64,000 nucleotides of DNA from NCBI GenBank assembly GCA_024699325.1, contig JAILPS010000054.1, positions 57,051-121,050 on the forward strand, in the 5' to 3' direction. This DNA is from Lachnospiraceae bacterium. Its GTDB lineage: Bacteria; Bacillota; Clostridia; Lachnospirales; Lachnospiraceae. Below the pieces are notes generated by a model, which did not search any database, was not told the DNA's origin, and saw nothing but the letters and a program-made list of their open reading frames with translations. Made by a program: the position numbers and the translations under genes. Position 1 is the first letter of the stretch. Each line of letters starts with the position of its first letter. Below are positions 32,595 to 41,983 of the stretch, piece after piece.

Positions 32595-33653
32595 ATGGAT
32601 ATTATAGTTTTGGCAGGTGGTATAAGCACCGAGAGAGATGTGTCATTTAAGACGGGCGAGATGGTGGCGAATGCCCTCAGGGGTAACGGCCACAGGGTGA
32701 TACTGTTGGATGCCTTCATGGGATATTTGGACGAGGAGTGCGAGCTGGGGGATGTGTTTTCCAAGGCCGGCGAGATCAGCCTTAAGGTTGGGGACATTCC
32801 GGAGGTGGCGCCGGATCTGGCGGCCGTCAAGGCTTCGAGACATGACCAGTCGCCGAGGTTTTTTGGGCCAAATGTTTTGCAGATGTGCGCGAAGGCTGAC
32901 ATCGTGTTTATGGCGCTCCACGGCGAGAACGGCGAGAATGGCGAGGTTCAGGCCACATTTGACATGTTTGGCATAAGATATACGGGAAGCGACTATCTCT
33001 CAAGCGCTATCGCCATGAATAAGAGGATGGCGAAGGCGGTTATGGCGGCTGCGGGAGTGCCTGTGGTAAGCGGCATAACCATGCTTAAGGAGAACAGATG
33101 CGATGATCTTGGTAAGCTTAAGATGGAGCTTCCGCTGATTGTGAAGCCGTGCTGCGGCGGGTCGAGCATTGGCTGTACCATCGTCAGGGAGGAGAAGGAT
33201 TTCTCCGCGGCGCTTGACGAGGGATTTAAGTGGGAGAACGAGCTTGTCATCGAGAGGTTTGTGAAGGGCAGGGAGTTTTCTGTCGGAGTTATGGAGGGCA
33301 GGGCTCTGCCGGTCATAGAGATTGCGCCCAAGGTGGGCTTCTACGATTACAAGAATAAATATAAGGCGGGCTCCGCTGTGGAGACCTGTCCGGCGCTTCT
33401 GCCTGAGGATATCACGGCGAAAATGCAGCGCTACGCGGAGATGGTGACAGAGGCGATCGGGCTTGACACCTATGCGAGAATGGACATGCTGCTCGACGAG
33501 CAGAACAACATTTACTGCATGGAGGCTAACACGCTTCCGGGCATGACGCCAACCAGCCTGCTTCCGCAGGAGGCCGCGGTGGTCGGAATGGATTTTGCGA
33601 CGCTGGTGGAGAAGATTATAGAGATTTCAATCGAGAAGAGATATAAGAGGTAG
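32595..33653 (+). CDS. ddl: D-alanine--D-alanine ligase
   Basis: Joins two D-Ala, the product of Alr, for the peptidoglycan stem. ATP-grasp enzyme: N-terminal IIVLAGGISTERDVSF, MALHGENGENGEVQATFDMFGI, LIVKPCCGGSSIGCTIV and C-terminal EANTLPGMTPTSLLPQEA. 352 residues, normal. Start chosen at the second of two adjacent ATG codons (32592, 32595), seven bases after AGAGG. murF begins two bases downstream. Confidence 0.95.
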   Translation: MDIIVLAGGISTERDVSFKTGEMVANALRGNGHRVILLDAFMGYLDEECELGDVFSKAGEISLKVGDIPEVAPDLAAVKASRHDQSPRFFGPNVLQMCAKADIVFMALHGENGENGEVQATFDMFGIRYTGSDYLSSAIAMNKRMAKAVMAAAGVPVVSGITMLKENRCDDLGKLKMELPLIVKPCCGGSSIGCTIVREEKDFSAALDEGFKWENELVIERFVKGREFSVGVMEGRALPVIEIAPKVGFYDYKNKYKAGSAVETCPALLPEDITAKMQRYAEMVTEAIGLDTYARMDMLLDEQNNIYCMEANTLPGMTPTSLLPQEAAVVGMDFATLVEKIIEISIEKRYKR

Positions 33654-33654
33654 T

Positions 33655-35052
33655 ATGGATATGGATAGAATGCCCGGCATGAGCCTTCGGGATATCGTGA
33701 GGGTTTTGGACGCAGAGTACATAGGGGACGAGGGCGCGCTTGACGAGAGCGTGAGAAGCGTCACCATGGACAGCAGAACGGTCACTGAGGGTGCACTGTT
33801 TTTTGCCATCAGGGGCGAGAGAGTGGACGGCCACAGCTTCATAGGGGACGTGTTTAATAAGGGGGCGTTGGCGGTCATCTGCGAGCGCGATACGTCGGAT
33901 GCGGGCAACAGAATTGTGGTTAAGCACAGCATCGCGGCGCTTCAGCGCCTGGCGGCCTACTACAGGACCTGTGTGGACGCGAAGGTGGTTTTGATCACGG
34001 GAAGTGTGGGCAAGACATCCACGAAGGAAATGATTGCCTCAGTACTTGGCGAGAAGTATAACGTCCTTAAAACCGAGGGCAATTTTAACAACGAGATTGG
34101 TCTGCCTCTGACGGTTTTCAGGCTGAGGCCTGAGCACGAGGTGGCGGTTTTGGAGGCGGGAGTCGACGAGCCGGGCGAGATGGACATAATCGCTAAGGCC
34201 GCGAAGCCTGATGTCTGTGTGATTACCAATATCGGCATCTGCCACATGGAGAATCTGGGAAGCCGACGGGGCATATTTGAGGAGAAGAGCAAATGTTTTG
34301 ACTATATGCGCGACGGCGGCATTGCGGTGCTAAACGGCGATGACGATATTCTGGGAAGCGTCAGGGATGTTAGGGGTGTAAGCCCTGTGTTTTTTGGCGT
34401 GGACAGAGTCGGCGAGTATGTGGATAAGCAGGTCTATGTAACAGATGTTGTGAGCAAGGGCTTTGACGGAAGCGACGCCGTTTTGCACACTGGCGCCGGC
34501 AATATCAATGTTTCCGTGGGTATTCCGGGAGTCCATCAGATAACCAACGCGGCGGCAGCTGCGGCGGTGGGACTGGGACTTGGGCTTAGCCTCTCGCAGA
34601 TTGCCTCTGGCATAGCGAAGGCCAAAACCATAAGCGGCAGGACAAACCTTATCCACACGGATAAGCTGCTCATCGTTGACGACTGTTATAACGCCAACCC
34701 TTCATCCATGAAGGCGGGGCTGTTTCTGCTGGTGAAGGCTTCCGGCAGAAGGATTGCAGTGCTTGGCGATATGGGAGAGTTAGGACCTGATGAGAGGGCG
34801 CTTCACAGGGAAGTTGGAGAGTATGCGGCGGGCTTAGGGCTTGACGCGCTGTTTCTGTGCGGTGAGCTCTCGAAGGAGATCATGGAGGGGGCGAAGGCCG
34901 ATAAAAACCTAATGATAAGACATTTTCCTGACAGGGAGAAGCTTACAGAGGAGCTTCTTAAATATGTGCAGGAGGGCGACACAGTTTTGGTTAAGGCGTC
35001 ACATTTCATGCAGTATCAGGCTATTGTGGATGCGCTGACAAAATATGTCTAA
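33655..35052 (+). CDS. murF: UDP-MurNAc-tripeptide--D-Ala-D-Ala ligase
   Basis: Adds D-Ala-D-Ala, made by the gene just upstream, to the cytoplasmic precursor. Seen: N-terminal MurF domain with SVTMDSRTVTEGALFFAI, ATP loop ITGSVGKTSTKEMIASVL, NFNNEIGLPLTVF, TNIGICHMENLG and the C-terminal LLIVDDCYNANPSSMKAGL. 465 residues. It directly follows ddl, a classic pair. Confidence 0.96.
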   Translation: MDMDRMPGMSLRDIVRVLDAEYIGDEGALDESVRSVTMDSRTVTEGALFFAIRGERVDGHSFIGDVFNKGALAVICERDTSDAGNRIVVKHSIAALQRLAAYYRTCVDAKVVLITGSVGKTSTKEMIASVLGEKYNVLKTEGNFNNEIGLPLTVFRLRPEHEVAVLEAGVDEPGEMDIIAKAAKPDVCVITNIGICHMENLGSRRGIFEEKSKCFDYMRDGGIAVLNGDDDILGSVRDVRGVSPVFFGVDRVGEYVDKQVYVTDVVSKGFDGSDAVLHTGAGNINVSVGIPGVHQITNAAAAAAVGLGLGLSLSQIASGIAKAKTISGRTNLIHTDKLLIVDDCYNANPSSMKAGLFLLVKASGRRIAVLGDMGELGPDERALHREVGEYAAGLGLDALFLCGELSKEIMEGAKADKNLMIRHFPDREKLTEELLKYVQEGDTVLVKASHFMQYQAIVDALTKYV

Positions 35053-35085
35053 ATTGTAAAAATTGTGCCACAGCGCGCCAATCAA

Positions 35086-35115
35086 TTGACAGAAAATTAT
35101 CTAAAATGTTATACT
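35086..35115 (+). promoter_or_regulatory. Predicted promoter of the coiled-coil membrane protein gene
   Basis: TTGACA (35086-35091), 18-bp spacer, TATACT (35110-35115), about 40 bases before the ATG at 35154. Confidence 0.55.
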
Positions 35116-35153
35116 ACCGAAGGAATTGGACGTTTGACTAACAAGGGGGTCAT

Positions 35154-36245
35154 ATGGAAGCGGCAGTTGAAGAAGCTATAGTTTTTTTGAACAAGGCCAA
35201 GACCGATGTGAGCGATCTGGAGCAGACCAGAAGCGAAGCCCAGACCCTTAATTCGGACAGAATCCGCATTCAGAAGCAGCTCTCCCAGGAGGAGAAGGCG
35301 GTCAATGATGCGGTCAGCGCGACGGTTAAGAAGAGACGTGACGAGATTAGCACGAGCTATGACAGCGAGATCGGCAAGGCGCAGGATAAGCTTAGAAAAC
35401 ATAAGAACAAGAAGGAGAAGGCCAAGACAGAGGGCAAGAAGGAGCGAATAGAGTACGAGACCACGGAGCTCAGGGAGGAGAGCAGACAGCTTAAGAACGA
35501 GTTTGCCTCTATTCTCAAAAAAAACCGCGTTCCGGGCATGTGTAAGCACAGGTGGTTCTACACATTTTTCATGCCGGTGGGATTTGGCGAGCATCTCTTA
35601 GTGGCGCTTGTGGACATACTTCTCGTGATACTTTTGCCATTTGCCATATGCATGATCATGGGGGTCGAGAATAATCTAATCCTCACATCGCTGCACGCAG
35701 TCTTCTTCATAGCGGTCATGGGACCCTGCGCATATATATACCAGAAGGTGGTCTATAAGCACTACGAGGTGCTAAAGCGCGCGGCAACACTTCTTCGCCA
35801 TCAGGAGAGGAATGCGGCGGATATCAAGAAGATCGCCAGAGCCATCAACTCGGACGAGGGCGAGGAGTACTACGATCTGGAGGATTTCAACTATGACATC
35901 GCGAAGGCGGAGGCCATGGTTGAGGAGATCAGCAAGAAGAAGGACGACGCTCTCGAGCAGTTTGACACTGTGACTGCGAGGGTTATCGAGGATGAGATCC
36001 GCGAGGGCAGCCGCAAGAAGATATCGGACTTAAAGAGGGAGCTGGCTAAGGTGAGCTCAGAGTGCGCCGAGATGGACGAGGTCATCAGGGAGATGACGGT
36101 TAAGCTTACCGACCGCTATGCGGGCATGATCGGCAAGGAGAACCTAAGCGTCGACAGCATCAACGGAGTCATTAAGGTGCTGAAAAACGGAGAGGCCGTG
36201 ACCATAACGGAGGCGGTTTCCATCTACACAACCAACAAGCTATAA
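35154..36245 (+). CDS. Coiled-coil protein with a central pair of membrane helices, function unknown
   Basis: 363 residues. N-terminal charged coiled coil (about residues 1-125, rich in K/E/R, with long heptad-like runs), two hydrophobic helices (about 143-167 and 172-200), then a second coiled coil (about 205-330) and a short ordered C-terminus. I recognise no family. Both coiled coils would lie on the same side of the membrane, giving a hairpin-like spanning protein. It has its own promoter and a terminator, so it is a single-gene unit. Candidates include scaffold or division-related protein, without direct evidence. Confidence 0.75.
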   Translation: MEAAVEEAIVFLNKAKTDVSDLEQTRSEAQTLNSDRIRIQKQLSQEEKAVNDAVSATVKKRRDEISTSYDSEIGKAQDKLRKHKNKKEKAKTEGKKERIEYETTELREESRQLKNEFASILKKNRVPGMCKHRWFYTFFMPVGFGEHLLVALVDILLVILLPFAICMIMGVENNLILTSLHAVFFIAVMGPCAYIYQKVVYKHYEVLKRAATLLRHQERNAADIKKIARAINSDEGEEYYDLEDFNYDIAKAEAMVEEISKKKDDALEQFDTVTARVIEDEIREGSRKKISDLKRELAKVSSECAEMDEVIREMTVKLTDRYAGMIGKENLSVDSINGVIKVLKNGEAVTITEAVSIYTTNKL

Positions 36246-36248
36246 AAC

Positions 36249-36279
36249 AAGGGCTGAACGATGTGTTCAGCCCTTAAAT
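36249..36279. terminator. Bidirectional terminator
   Basis: AAGGGCTGAAC (36249-36259) and GTTCAGCCCTT (36265-36275) form a perfect 11-bp stem with a five-base loop between converging genes. Confidence 0.88.
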
Positions 36280-36923
36280 TATGCAAAATATTTCTCTGCG
36301 ACAGCGACAAGCTCTGCAAATGTCTGAATTCTTGGAACGTCTGCGTCGACTTTGCCAAAACCGTATGCGGCGTGTATGAAGCCTACGCCTGCCTGACAGG
36401 AGGAGTCGTAGTCGCCCTGTATGTCGCCCACATATGCAACCTTAGAAACACCGTTTCGCTCACAGATAAGCTTAATGTTATCGCCCTTATTCTTTAAGTT
36501 GTTGCCGTAGCACTCTATATCCTCGAAGAGGTGCCAGAAGTGATAGTGGTCGAGGAAACACTCTATGTAGCCGCTCTGGCAGTTGCTGACGATGAATAAT
36601 CTGTAGCGGTCGCGAAGCGTCTGGAGGGTTTTTAGAAGGTCCGGATAGAGGATGCCTCCGTGGACTTTCAGGTAATCATTTTCATAGTTGCCGCACTTTT
36701 CGAGGAGTGCGTAGCGCTCGCGCTCTGGAAGCTCGGGGAAGAGAATATCCGCGATGACGTCCATGGTTTTGCCCATGACGCTTGTTATCTCCTCTGTGGT
36801 TATAACGCGGTTTTTGTCGTACACCTTCTGAACCATCTCGGTCCAGCTTCTCGCAACGCCCTCGCCGCTGTCCCACAGCGTTCCGTCCATGTCAAATATA
36901 AGAGAAGGCCTGAGATCTGCCAT
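36279..36923 (-). CDS. HAD-superfamily phosphatase
   Basis: Motif I LIFDMDGTLWDS (nucleophile and acid Asp), motif II FIVSNCQSG, motif III Lys within NKGDNIKLI and motif IV VAYVGDIQGDYDSS. The alpha-helical cap inserted after motif I resembles phosphoglycolate phosphatase or PpaX-type enzymes. 214 residues. Substrate not predictable. Single gene on the minus strand facing the coiled-coil gene. Confidence 0.85.
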   Translation of the reverse strand: MADLRPSLIFDMDGTLWDSGEGVARSWTEMVQKVYDKNRVITTEEITSVMGKTMDVIADILFPELPERERYALLEKCGNYENDYLKVHGGILYPDLLKTLQTLRDRYRLFIVSNCQSGYIECFLDHYHFWHLFEDIECYGNNLKNKGDNIKLICERNGVSKVAYVGDIQGDYDSSCQAGVGFIHAAYGFGKVDADVPRIQTFAELVAVAEKYFA

Positions 36924-37072
36924 AATTACACCTCGCTTTATGTGATAGGTGAATCCTAATAGAAAATGTCCCCGATGTCAAGGAAGTTTTGTATTAGCTA
37001 TCTTGAACTGGTATGTGTTTTATGATAAAATAAGTTGCTAAAATGTGGTTTCAGGGTTAATTGGAGGATAAA

Positions 37073-38335
37073 TTGAGCGATAGGGATGAAACTAAGAACG
37101 GCAGGATAATAGAGTTTCCTGGCGCCGCACAGACAGAAGATAACGACCCTGATGAAGAACTTAGAAGGGAAGAGGCTAGGTTCATTCAGACGGTCAACCA
37201 GCATAAGGCGAGAGTCAGACTGGTTACCATAATTCTGCTTGTGCTGGTGGTCTTTGCTATTATTTATATATTTGTGTACAGGGCATCGAAGCCGTACACA
37301 TTTTACGAGGAGATATTCTCTGAGAATATCACCTCCACGGATAAGCAGCAGTATGTGAACCTGGGGGACGGTATTTTACAGTATGGTTTGAACGGCGCGA
37401 GCTATTACAGCATTTCCAAAAAACAGGCCTGGAGCGTGGTTTACACCATGACGAATCCGAGGGTTGAGGTGTGCGGCGAGTACGCGGTGGTGTTTGACCA
37501 GAACGGCCGCGAGGGCGTTATATTTAACACCGAGAACGGCAAATGCGGTGAGATAACCACCAACCAGACCATAACCAGGGCGACCATCTCCGCATACGGA
37601 GCGGTCAGCATGATTGTGGACGACGGTCTGTCCAACAATATTCTGTTTTTTGACAAGACGGGAGCGGCGCTTAATATCAAGCTTCACACCATGATCAGCG
37701 CCAGCGGTTACCCCATAGACATCTGTTTTTCGCCTGACGGACAGCTTCTCATAGCTTCCTTTGTCTACATTGACAGCGGCGTAATGCAGAACCAGATTGT
37801 ATTCTATAATTTTGACACCAGCATCAACTCAGACACACAGATTGTAGGCGCGTTCAGAAAATACGACGATACGCTTTTTGTGGATGTGGCATTCATAAGC
37901 GATGACAGGGCGATTGCCTGCGGCGACGGAGTGATAGTTTACTACTCTCTGAAGAATAAGGTGAAGCCTGAGGAGATCGCGATTATCAACGAGAATGACA
38001 CCATCACGGCGCTTACTTACTCTGAGCAGGGCGTGGCATATGCCACACTTTGCGGCGATATGGTTCAGAACCACGTTCTGAAGACCTATAACTCAGATGG
38101 GGAATCTGTTTACGAGAAGGATACGAACATCGATATCCAGGACATGCAGCTCACCGAGAACGGTCTCTACATCACGGGGCCAGGCACCCTTCTGTATCTC
38201 AACAGGAAGGGCAAGACCTTCTATCAGGGAAGATTAGAGACTTCGGTGGACAAGCTGAATGCATCCTATGGAACGACGGACATTCTCCTCGTTGGTGGCA
38301 GCAGATTTTCATATATTAAGCTTATCAGAGAATAG
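37073..38335 (+). CDS. DUF5711 family membrane-anchored protein
   Basis: 420 residues. N-terminal cytoplasmic tail (about residues 1-45), a single membrane helix (LVTIILLVLVVFAIIYIFVY), then an extracellular region with repeated beta-strand units such as ICFSPDGQLLIASF and VDVAFISDDRAIACG, which suggests a beta-propeller. TTG start at 37073, five bases after GGAGG; the longer frame starts inside that ribosome site. The family is common in Lachnospiraceae and related clostridia; role unknown. galE follows closely and is probably co-transcribed. Confidence 0.78.
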   Translation: MSDRDETKNGRIIEFPGAAQTEDNDPDEELRREEARFIQTVNQHKARVRLVTIILLVLVVFAIIYIFVYRASKPYTFYEEIFSENITSTDKQQYVNLGDGILQYGLNGASYYSISKKQAWSVVYTMTNPRVEVCGEYAVVFDQNGREGVIFNTENGKCGEITTNQTITRATISAYGAVSMIVDDGLSNNILFFDKTGAALNIKLHTMISASGYPIDICFSPDGQLLIASFVYIDSGVMQNQIVFYNFDTSINSDTQIVGAFRKYDDTLFVDVAFISDDRAIACGDGVIVYYSLKNKVKPEEIAIINENDTITALTYSEQGVAYATLCGDMVQNHVLKTYNSDGESVYEKDTNIDIQDMQLTENGLYITGPGTLLYLNRKGKTFYQGRLETSVDKLNASYGTTDILLVGGSRFSYIKLIRE

Positions 38336-38359
38336 CTGATGGCTACACGGGAGGAACAT

Positions 38360-39376
38360 ATGGCAATATTAGTTACCGGCGGCGCCGGTTTTATCGGAAG
38401 TCACACCTGTATTGAGCTTATCAATGCGGGCAAGGACGTTATCGTCATGGACAATCTGTGCAACTCAAGCCCTAAGAGTCTCGACAGGGTGGAGCAGATC
38501 ACAGGCAAAAAGATACCATTTTACAAGGTGGATCTCCTTGACAAGGATGGCATGAATGATATCTTCGAGAAGGAGGATATCGACGCGGTTATACATTTCG
38601 CAGGCCTTAAGGCTGTTGGCGAGTCCGTGAGAAAGCCATGGGAGTATTACAACAACAACATCACAGGCACATTGAACTTAGTTGACGTCATGAGAAATCA
38701 CAACTGCAAGAACATTATCTTCTCATCATCAGCCACGGTTTACGGCAATCCTGCCTTCGTGCCTATCACAGAGGAGTGTCCGAAGGGAACATGCACCAAC
38801 CCTTACGGCTGGACGAAGTCCATGCTTGAGCAGGTGCTATCAGACATCCAGAAGGCAGACCCTGAGTGGAATGTCATTCTGCTTCGCTACTTCAACCCTA
38901 TCGGAGCCCACAAGAGCGGCCTCATAGGCGAGAACCCTAACGGAATTCCAAACAACCTCATGCCATACATCACACAGGTGGCTGTTGGCAAGCTTGAGAG
39001 ACTGGGGGTATTCGGCAACGACTACAACACCCATGACGGCACAGGCGTAAGAGACTACATCCATGTTGTGGATCTTGCAATTGGACATGTGAAGGCTCTC
39101 AAGAAGATCGATGATAAGTGCGGTCTCTTTATCTGCAACTTAGGAACAGGCCACGGCTACAGCGTTTTGGACGTTGTGCATGCATTTGAGAAGGCCAGCG
39201 GCATCACCATCCCTTATGATATCAAGCCTCGCCGCGCAGGAGATGTGGACGCCTGCTACGCAGACCCGGGACTTGCAAAGCGCGAGCTGGGCTGGGTTGC
39301 CGAGCGCGACATCGAGGAGATGTGCGAGGACAGCTGGAGATGGCAGAAGAATAATCCTAACGGATTTGAGGATTGA
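38360..39376 (+). CDS. galE: UDP-glucose 4-epimerase
   Basis: Interconverts UDP-glucose and UDP-galactose. Extended SDR enzyme: [13 protein letters not shown] (NAD loop), FSSSATVYG, catalytic Tyr and Lys in [25 protein letters not shown]. 338 residues from the ATG at 38360, five bases after GGGAGG; an ATG at 38339 adds seven residues without a ribosome site. Supplies galactose units for surface polysaccharide or handles dietary galactose. Confidence 0.95.
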   Translation: MAILVTGGAGFIGSHTCIELINAGKDVIVMDNLCNSSPKSLDRVEQITGKKIPFYKVDLLDKDGMNDIFEKEDIDAVIHFAGLKAVGESVRKPWEYYNNNITGTLNLVDVMRNHNCKNIIFSSSATVYGNPAFVPITEECPKGTCTNPYGWTKSMLEQVLSDIQKADPEWNVILLRYFNPIGAHKSGLIGENPNGIPNNLMPYITQVAVGKLERLGVFGNDYNTHDGTGVRDYIHVVDLAIGHVKALKKIDDKCGLFICNLGTGHGYSVLDVVHAFEKASGITIPYDIKPRRAGDVDACYADPGLAKRELGWVAERDIEEMCEDSWRWQKNNPNGFED

Positions 39377-39453
39377 TAATTAACCACGGGATATGAATTT
39401 ATTTGCGGGCCTGCATCTGCGGGCCTGCATAGTAAGGGTATTGGAGGAAGAGT

Positions 39454-40389
39454 ATGAAGTATGTAGTCGGCATTGATATTGGCGGAACAACAGTTAAGAA
39501 CGGTCTGTTTGACGAGAATGGAACACTGCTTGAGAAGTGGGAGGTTCCAACAGTCAAGACTGACAACGGCGCACACATTCTTGAGGATGTAGCGGCGGCT
39601 GTTAGGGGAAAGCTCGAGGCAAGAGGAATAGGACTTTGTGATGTCTTAGGAGCAGGTATGGGAGTTCCGGGCCCTGTGGAGCCCGACGGACATGTGAGCC
39701 TGTGTCCTAATCTTGGCTGGAGAGATTACAGGCCTGAGAGCGTGCTCTCAGAGCTTCTTGACGGCATACGCGTCAAGGCGGGCAACGATGCCAATGTTGC
39801 GGCTCTCGGCGAGGCATATAAGGGCGCCGCTGCGGGAGTTGACAATGTTGTCATGCTGACTCTCGGAACAGGTGTCGGCGGCGGAATTATCGTCGGCGGC
39901 CAGATCGTAGCAGGAGAGCACGGCGCGGGCGGCGAGGTCGGCCACATCGTGGTGAATCCTGACGAGGAGTTGGTTTGCGGCTGCGGCAACAGAGGATGCC
40001 TTGAGCAGTACGCGTCAGCCACGGGAGTTGTGAGAGTTGCGAAGAGACTTCTCGAGAGAACCAACGAGAAGAGCAGCTTAAGAATGATCGGGGAGTTCAG
40101 CGCCAAGACCGTGTTTGACGAGGCGAAGGCAGGGGATGCCCTCTCTAAGAAGGCAGTTGACACGCTGTGCAGATACTTAGGACTTGCGTGCTCATACATA
40201 GCCCTCACCGTTGACCCTGAAACATTTGTCATCGGAGGCGGCGTTTCGAAGGCCGGAAACATCCTTACAGACGGAATTAGCGCCTACTATGAGCGCTTCA
40301 CACACATAATTCCCAAGAAAGCGACATTCAAACTGGCAACTTTGGGCAATGATGCAGGCATTTACGGCGCTGCTAAACTTGTTATGTAA
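39454..40389 (+). CDS. ROK family sugar kinase (second copy)
   Basis: Seen: GIDIGGTTVKNGLFDENG, VMLTLGTGVGGGIIVGG, the zinc motif CGCGNRGCLEQYAS, and IGGGVSKAGNIL. 311 residues. Same architecture as glcK at 6636-7583 but clearly a separate gene, so a glucokinase with a different expression pattern or a kinase for another hexose. Follows galE by about 80 bases without a visible terminator. Confidence 0.9.
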   Translation: MKYVVGIDIGGTTVKNGLFDENGTLLEKWEVPTVKTDNGAHILEDVAAAVRGKLEARGIGLCDVLGAGMGVPGPVEPDGHVSLCPNLGWRDYRPESVLSELLDGIRVKAGNDANVAALGEAYKGAAAGVDNVVMLTLGTGVGGGIIVGGQIVAGEHGAGGEVGHIVVNPDEELVCGCGNRGCLEQYASATGVVRVAKRLLERTNEKSSLRMIGEFSAKTVFDEAKAGDALSKKAVDTLCRYLGLACSYIALTVDPETFVIGGGVSKAGNILTDGISAYYERFTHIIPKKATFKLATLGNDAGIYGAAKLVM

Positions 40390-40526
40390 AAAAATTTAAA
40401 AAATTCGAAATTTCCTATACAATTTTTTCGAAATGTGTGCTATGATGGAGTAGTGGTATAATTGCACCCATATAGTACGAATTTTTTGGGGGATATATCA
40501 CATTTGTAGTTTAGAAAGGTAACATC

Positions 40527-40946
40527 ATGAGTAAGCAGAAGGTAGAGCAGTATAAGGAATATAAGAAGAACAAGAAGAAGATCCTTAGAGCTGAGAAGAG
40601 AAAGAATGCTGCAGCGAAGGCTACGGCATGGTTGTTGGGAATTGCGGTTCTCGCGGTTATAGTTTATTTTGTTGGAACTGCAGCAATATCTGCATACAAG
40701 GACTATATCGCATCGCGTCCGGACTATTCAACCAGTTCACTTTCAATAGGTGACTACGCAGGTATCCGCGCGGAGGAGACAACAGAGGCAGCCACAGAGG
40801 CTACCGAGGAGGCAACTGAAGCGGCTACAGAGGCCACAGAGGCAACGGAAGAGGTTACAGAGGCACCTACACAGGCCACAGAAGAGGCCACAGAAGAGGC
40901 TACAGAGGAAGTCACTGAGGAAGTAACCGAAGCGGTTATTCAGTAG
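40527..40946 (+). CDS. Single-pass membrane protein with Glu/Ala/Thr-rich tail
   Basis: 139 residues. Basic N-terminus (about residues 1-34, YKKNKKKILRAEKRKN), one membrane helix (about 35-57), then after a short ordered stretch a low-complexity tail from residue 80 on built of E-A-T and E-E-V-T units. The basic end should be cytoplasmic and the acidic tail outside. No family recognised. The tail repeats at the protein level use varied codons, so they are not a young DNA repeat. Confidence 0.72.
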   Translation: MSKQKVEQYKEYKKNKKKILRAEKRKNAAAKATAWLLGIAVLAVIVYFVGTAAISAYKDYIASRPDYSTSSLSIGDYAGIRAEETTEAATEATEEATEAATEATEATEEVTEAPTQATEEATEEATEEVTEEVTEAVIQ

Positions 40947-41049
40947 AGCAACATAACAAACCGAACAGGTTTAGGAGAAGAATAATATATAACGTGAAGT
41001 GCATGAGCACTTGAGGGCGCAGGGGGCGTCCTTGGAGAAAGGAGATATA

Positions 41050-41898
41050 ATGGCAAATCTTTTGGAAAATGCAATGAAGATGCAGGTTCAGAGCAACCGT
41101 GCAGAGAAGCAGGCGGTAGAGGACAAGGCGAACGAAGAGAAGATTAAGGATATCGTAGCTGAGTACGTTCAGGACGCAGTTGACTCTATGCCTAAGCAGG
41201 ATCCCGATGAGATCAAGAGTATAGTTGCTGAGGCGCTGAAGGAAGTTATGGCTAGTCAGCGAGCTGAGGAAGGTGCTATGTCAGAGCAGATCCAGGATGC
41301 CGTTAATATTGCTGTTCGTGAGGCGATGGCTGGAGTTGCTGTATCAAGTGGCGATGGCACCGTAAGCTTAAGCGGCGCTGCCGACACAGCTCACATCCAG
41401 GAGCAGGTAGACAAGATCTACAGCGAGATTTCTGCCCAGTTCGCTAAGCAGAAGGAGATGATCGACGCCATCGGCAACGTATCTGACGAGAATAAGGAGT
41501 TCTTATCAGACATCCAGAACCGTATGGATATGCAGACCGAGAAGAGCGCAGAGTTAGTAGCTCAGGTTCAGCGCAAGGACGAGGCTCTTGCTACCATCGA
41601 CTATGTAGCTATCAAGGACAACGTGAGCGAATTCAAGGCTGCAATCGAGAGCTGCAGCGAGACTATGGATCAGCTTCGTAAGCAGTTAAACCGTGAGCGC
41701 AACAACAACGACCGTACCATCACAGAGTTATATCGTTCTATGAAGTACTCTGAGGAGAGAGTCGAGGAGTTACACTCAAGCTACGACGAGTTCACAACAG
41801 TTATTTCTTCACACAGAAATATCATGGGCGTTTTAGTATGGCTTGATATTCTTATCATCTTCGCGCTCATCATTTTCAACGTTTTACAGTTACTGTAA
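41050..41898 (+). CDS. Coiled-coil protein with C-terminal membrane anchor
   Basis: 282 residues from the ATG at 41050 (AAAGGAG upstream); the open frame begins earlier with a GTG that lacks a ribosome site. Mostly alpha-helical and charged, with heptad-like segments (about 20-75 and 115-250), and a hydrophobic C-terminus (about 258-282, VLVWLDILIIFALIIFNVLQLL) that would anchor it with the bulk in the cytoplasm. Codon bias is strong, suggesting high expression. No family recognised. It lies directly downstream of the E/A/T-rich membrane protein and could be its partner. Confidence 0.75.
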   Translation: MANLLENAMKMQVQSNRAEKQAVEDKANEEKIKDIVAEYVQDAVDSMPKQDPDEIKSIVAEALKEVMASQRAEEGAMSEQIQDAVNIAVREAMAGVAVSSGDGTVSLSGAADTAHIQEQVDKIYSEISAQFAKQKEMIDAIGNVSDENKEFLSDIQNRMDMQTEKSAELVAQVQRKDEALATIDYVAIKDNVSEFKAAIESCSETMDQLRKQLNRERNNNDRTITELYRSMKYSEERVEELHSSYDEFTTVISSHRNIMGVLVWLDILIIFALIIFNVLQLL

Positions 41899-41916
41899 TA
41901 TTTTAAGAAAACCATA

Positions 41917-41967
41917 TCCCATTTCTGATTGCCGACGGTTTCTGAAGCATCGGGAATGGGATTTTTT
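41917..41967 (+). terminator. Intrinsic terminator
   Basis: TCCCATT (41917-41923) pairs with AATGGGA (41955-41961); partial pairing continues inward (GATTGC with GCATC). Six T follow. Confidence 0.82.
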
Positions 41968-41983
41968 GATTTGAGGTAATGTA

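Noticed and set aside
41000..41049. Upstream GTG start for the coiled-coil protein
   Set aside because: No ribosome site precedes it, while AAAGGAG is well placed for the ATG at 41050.
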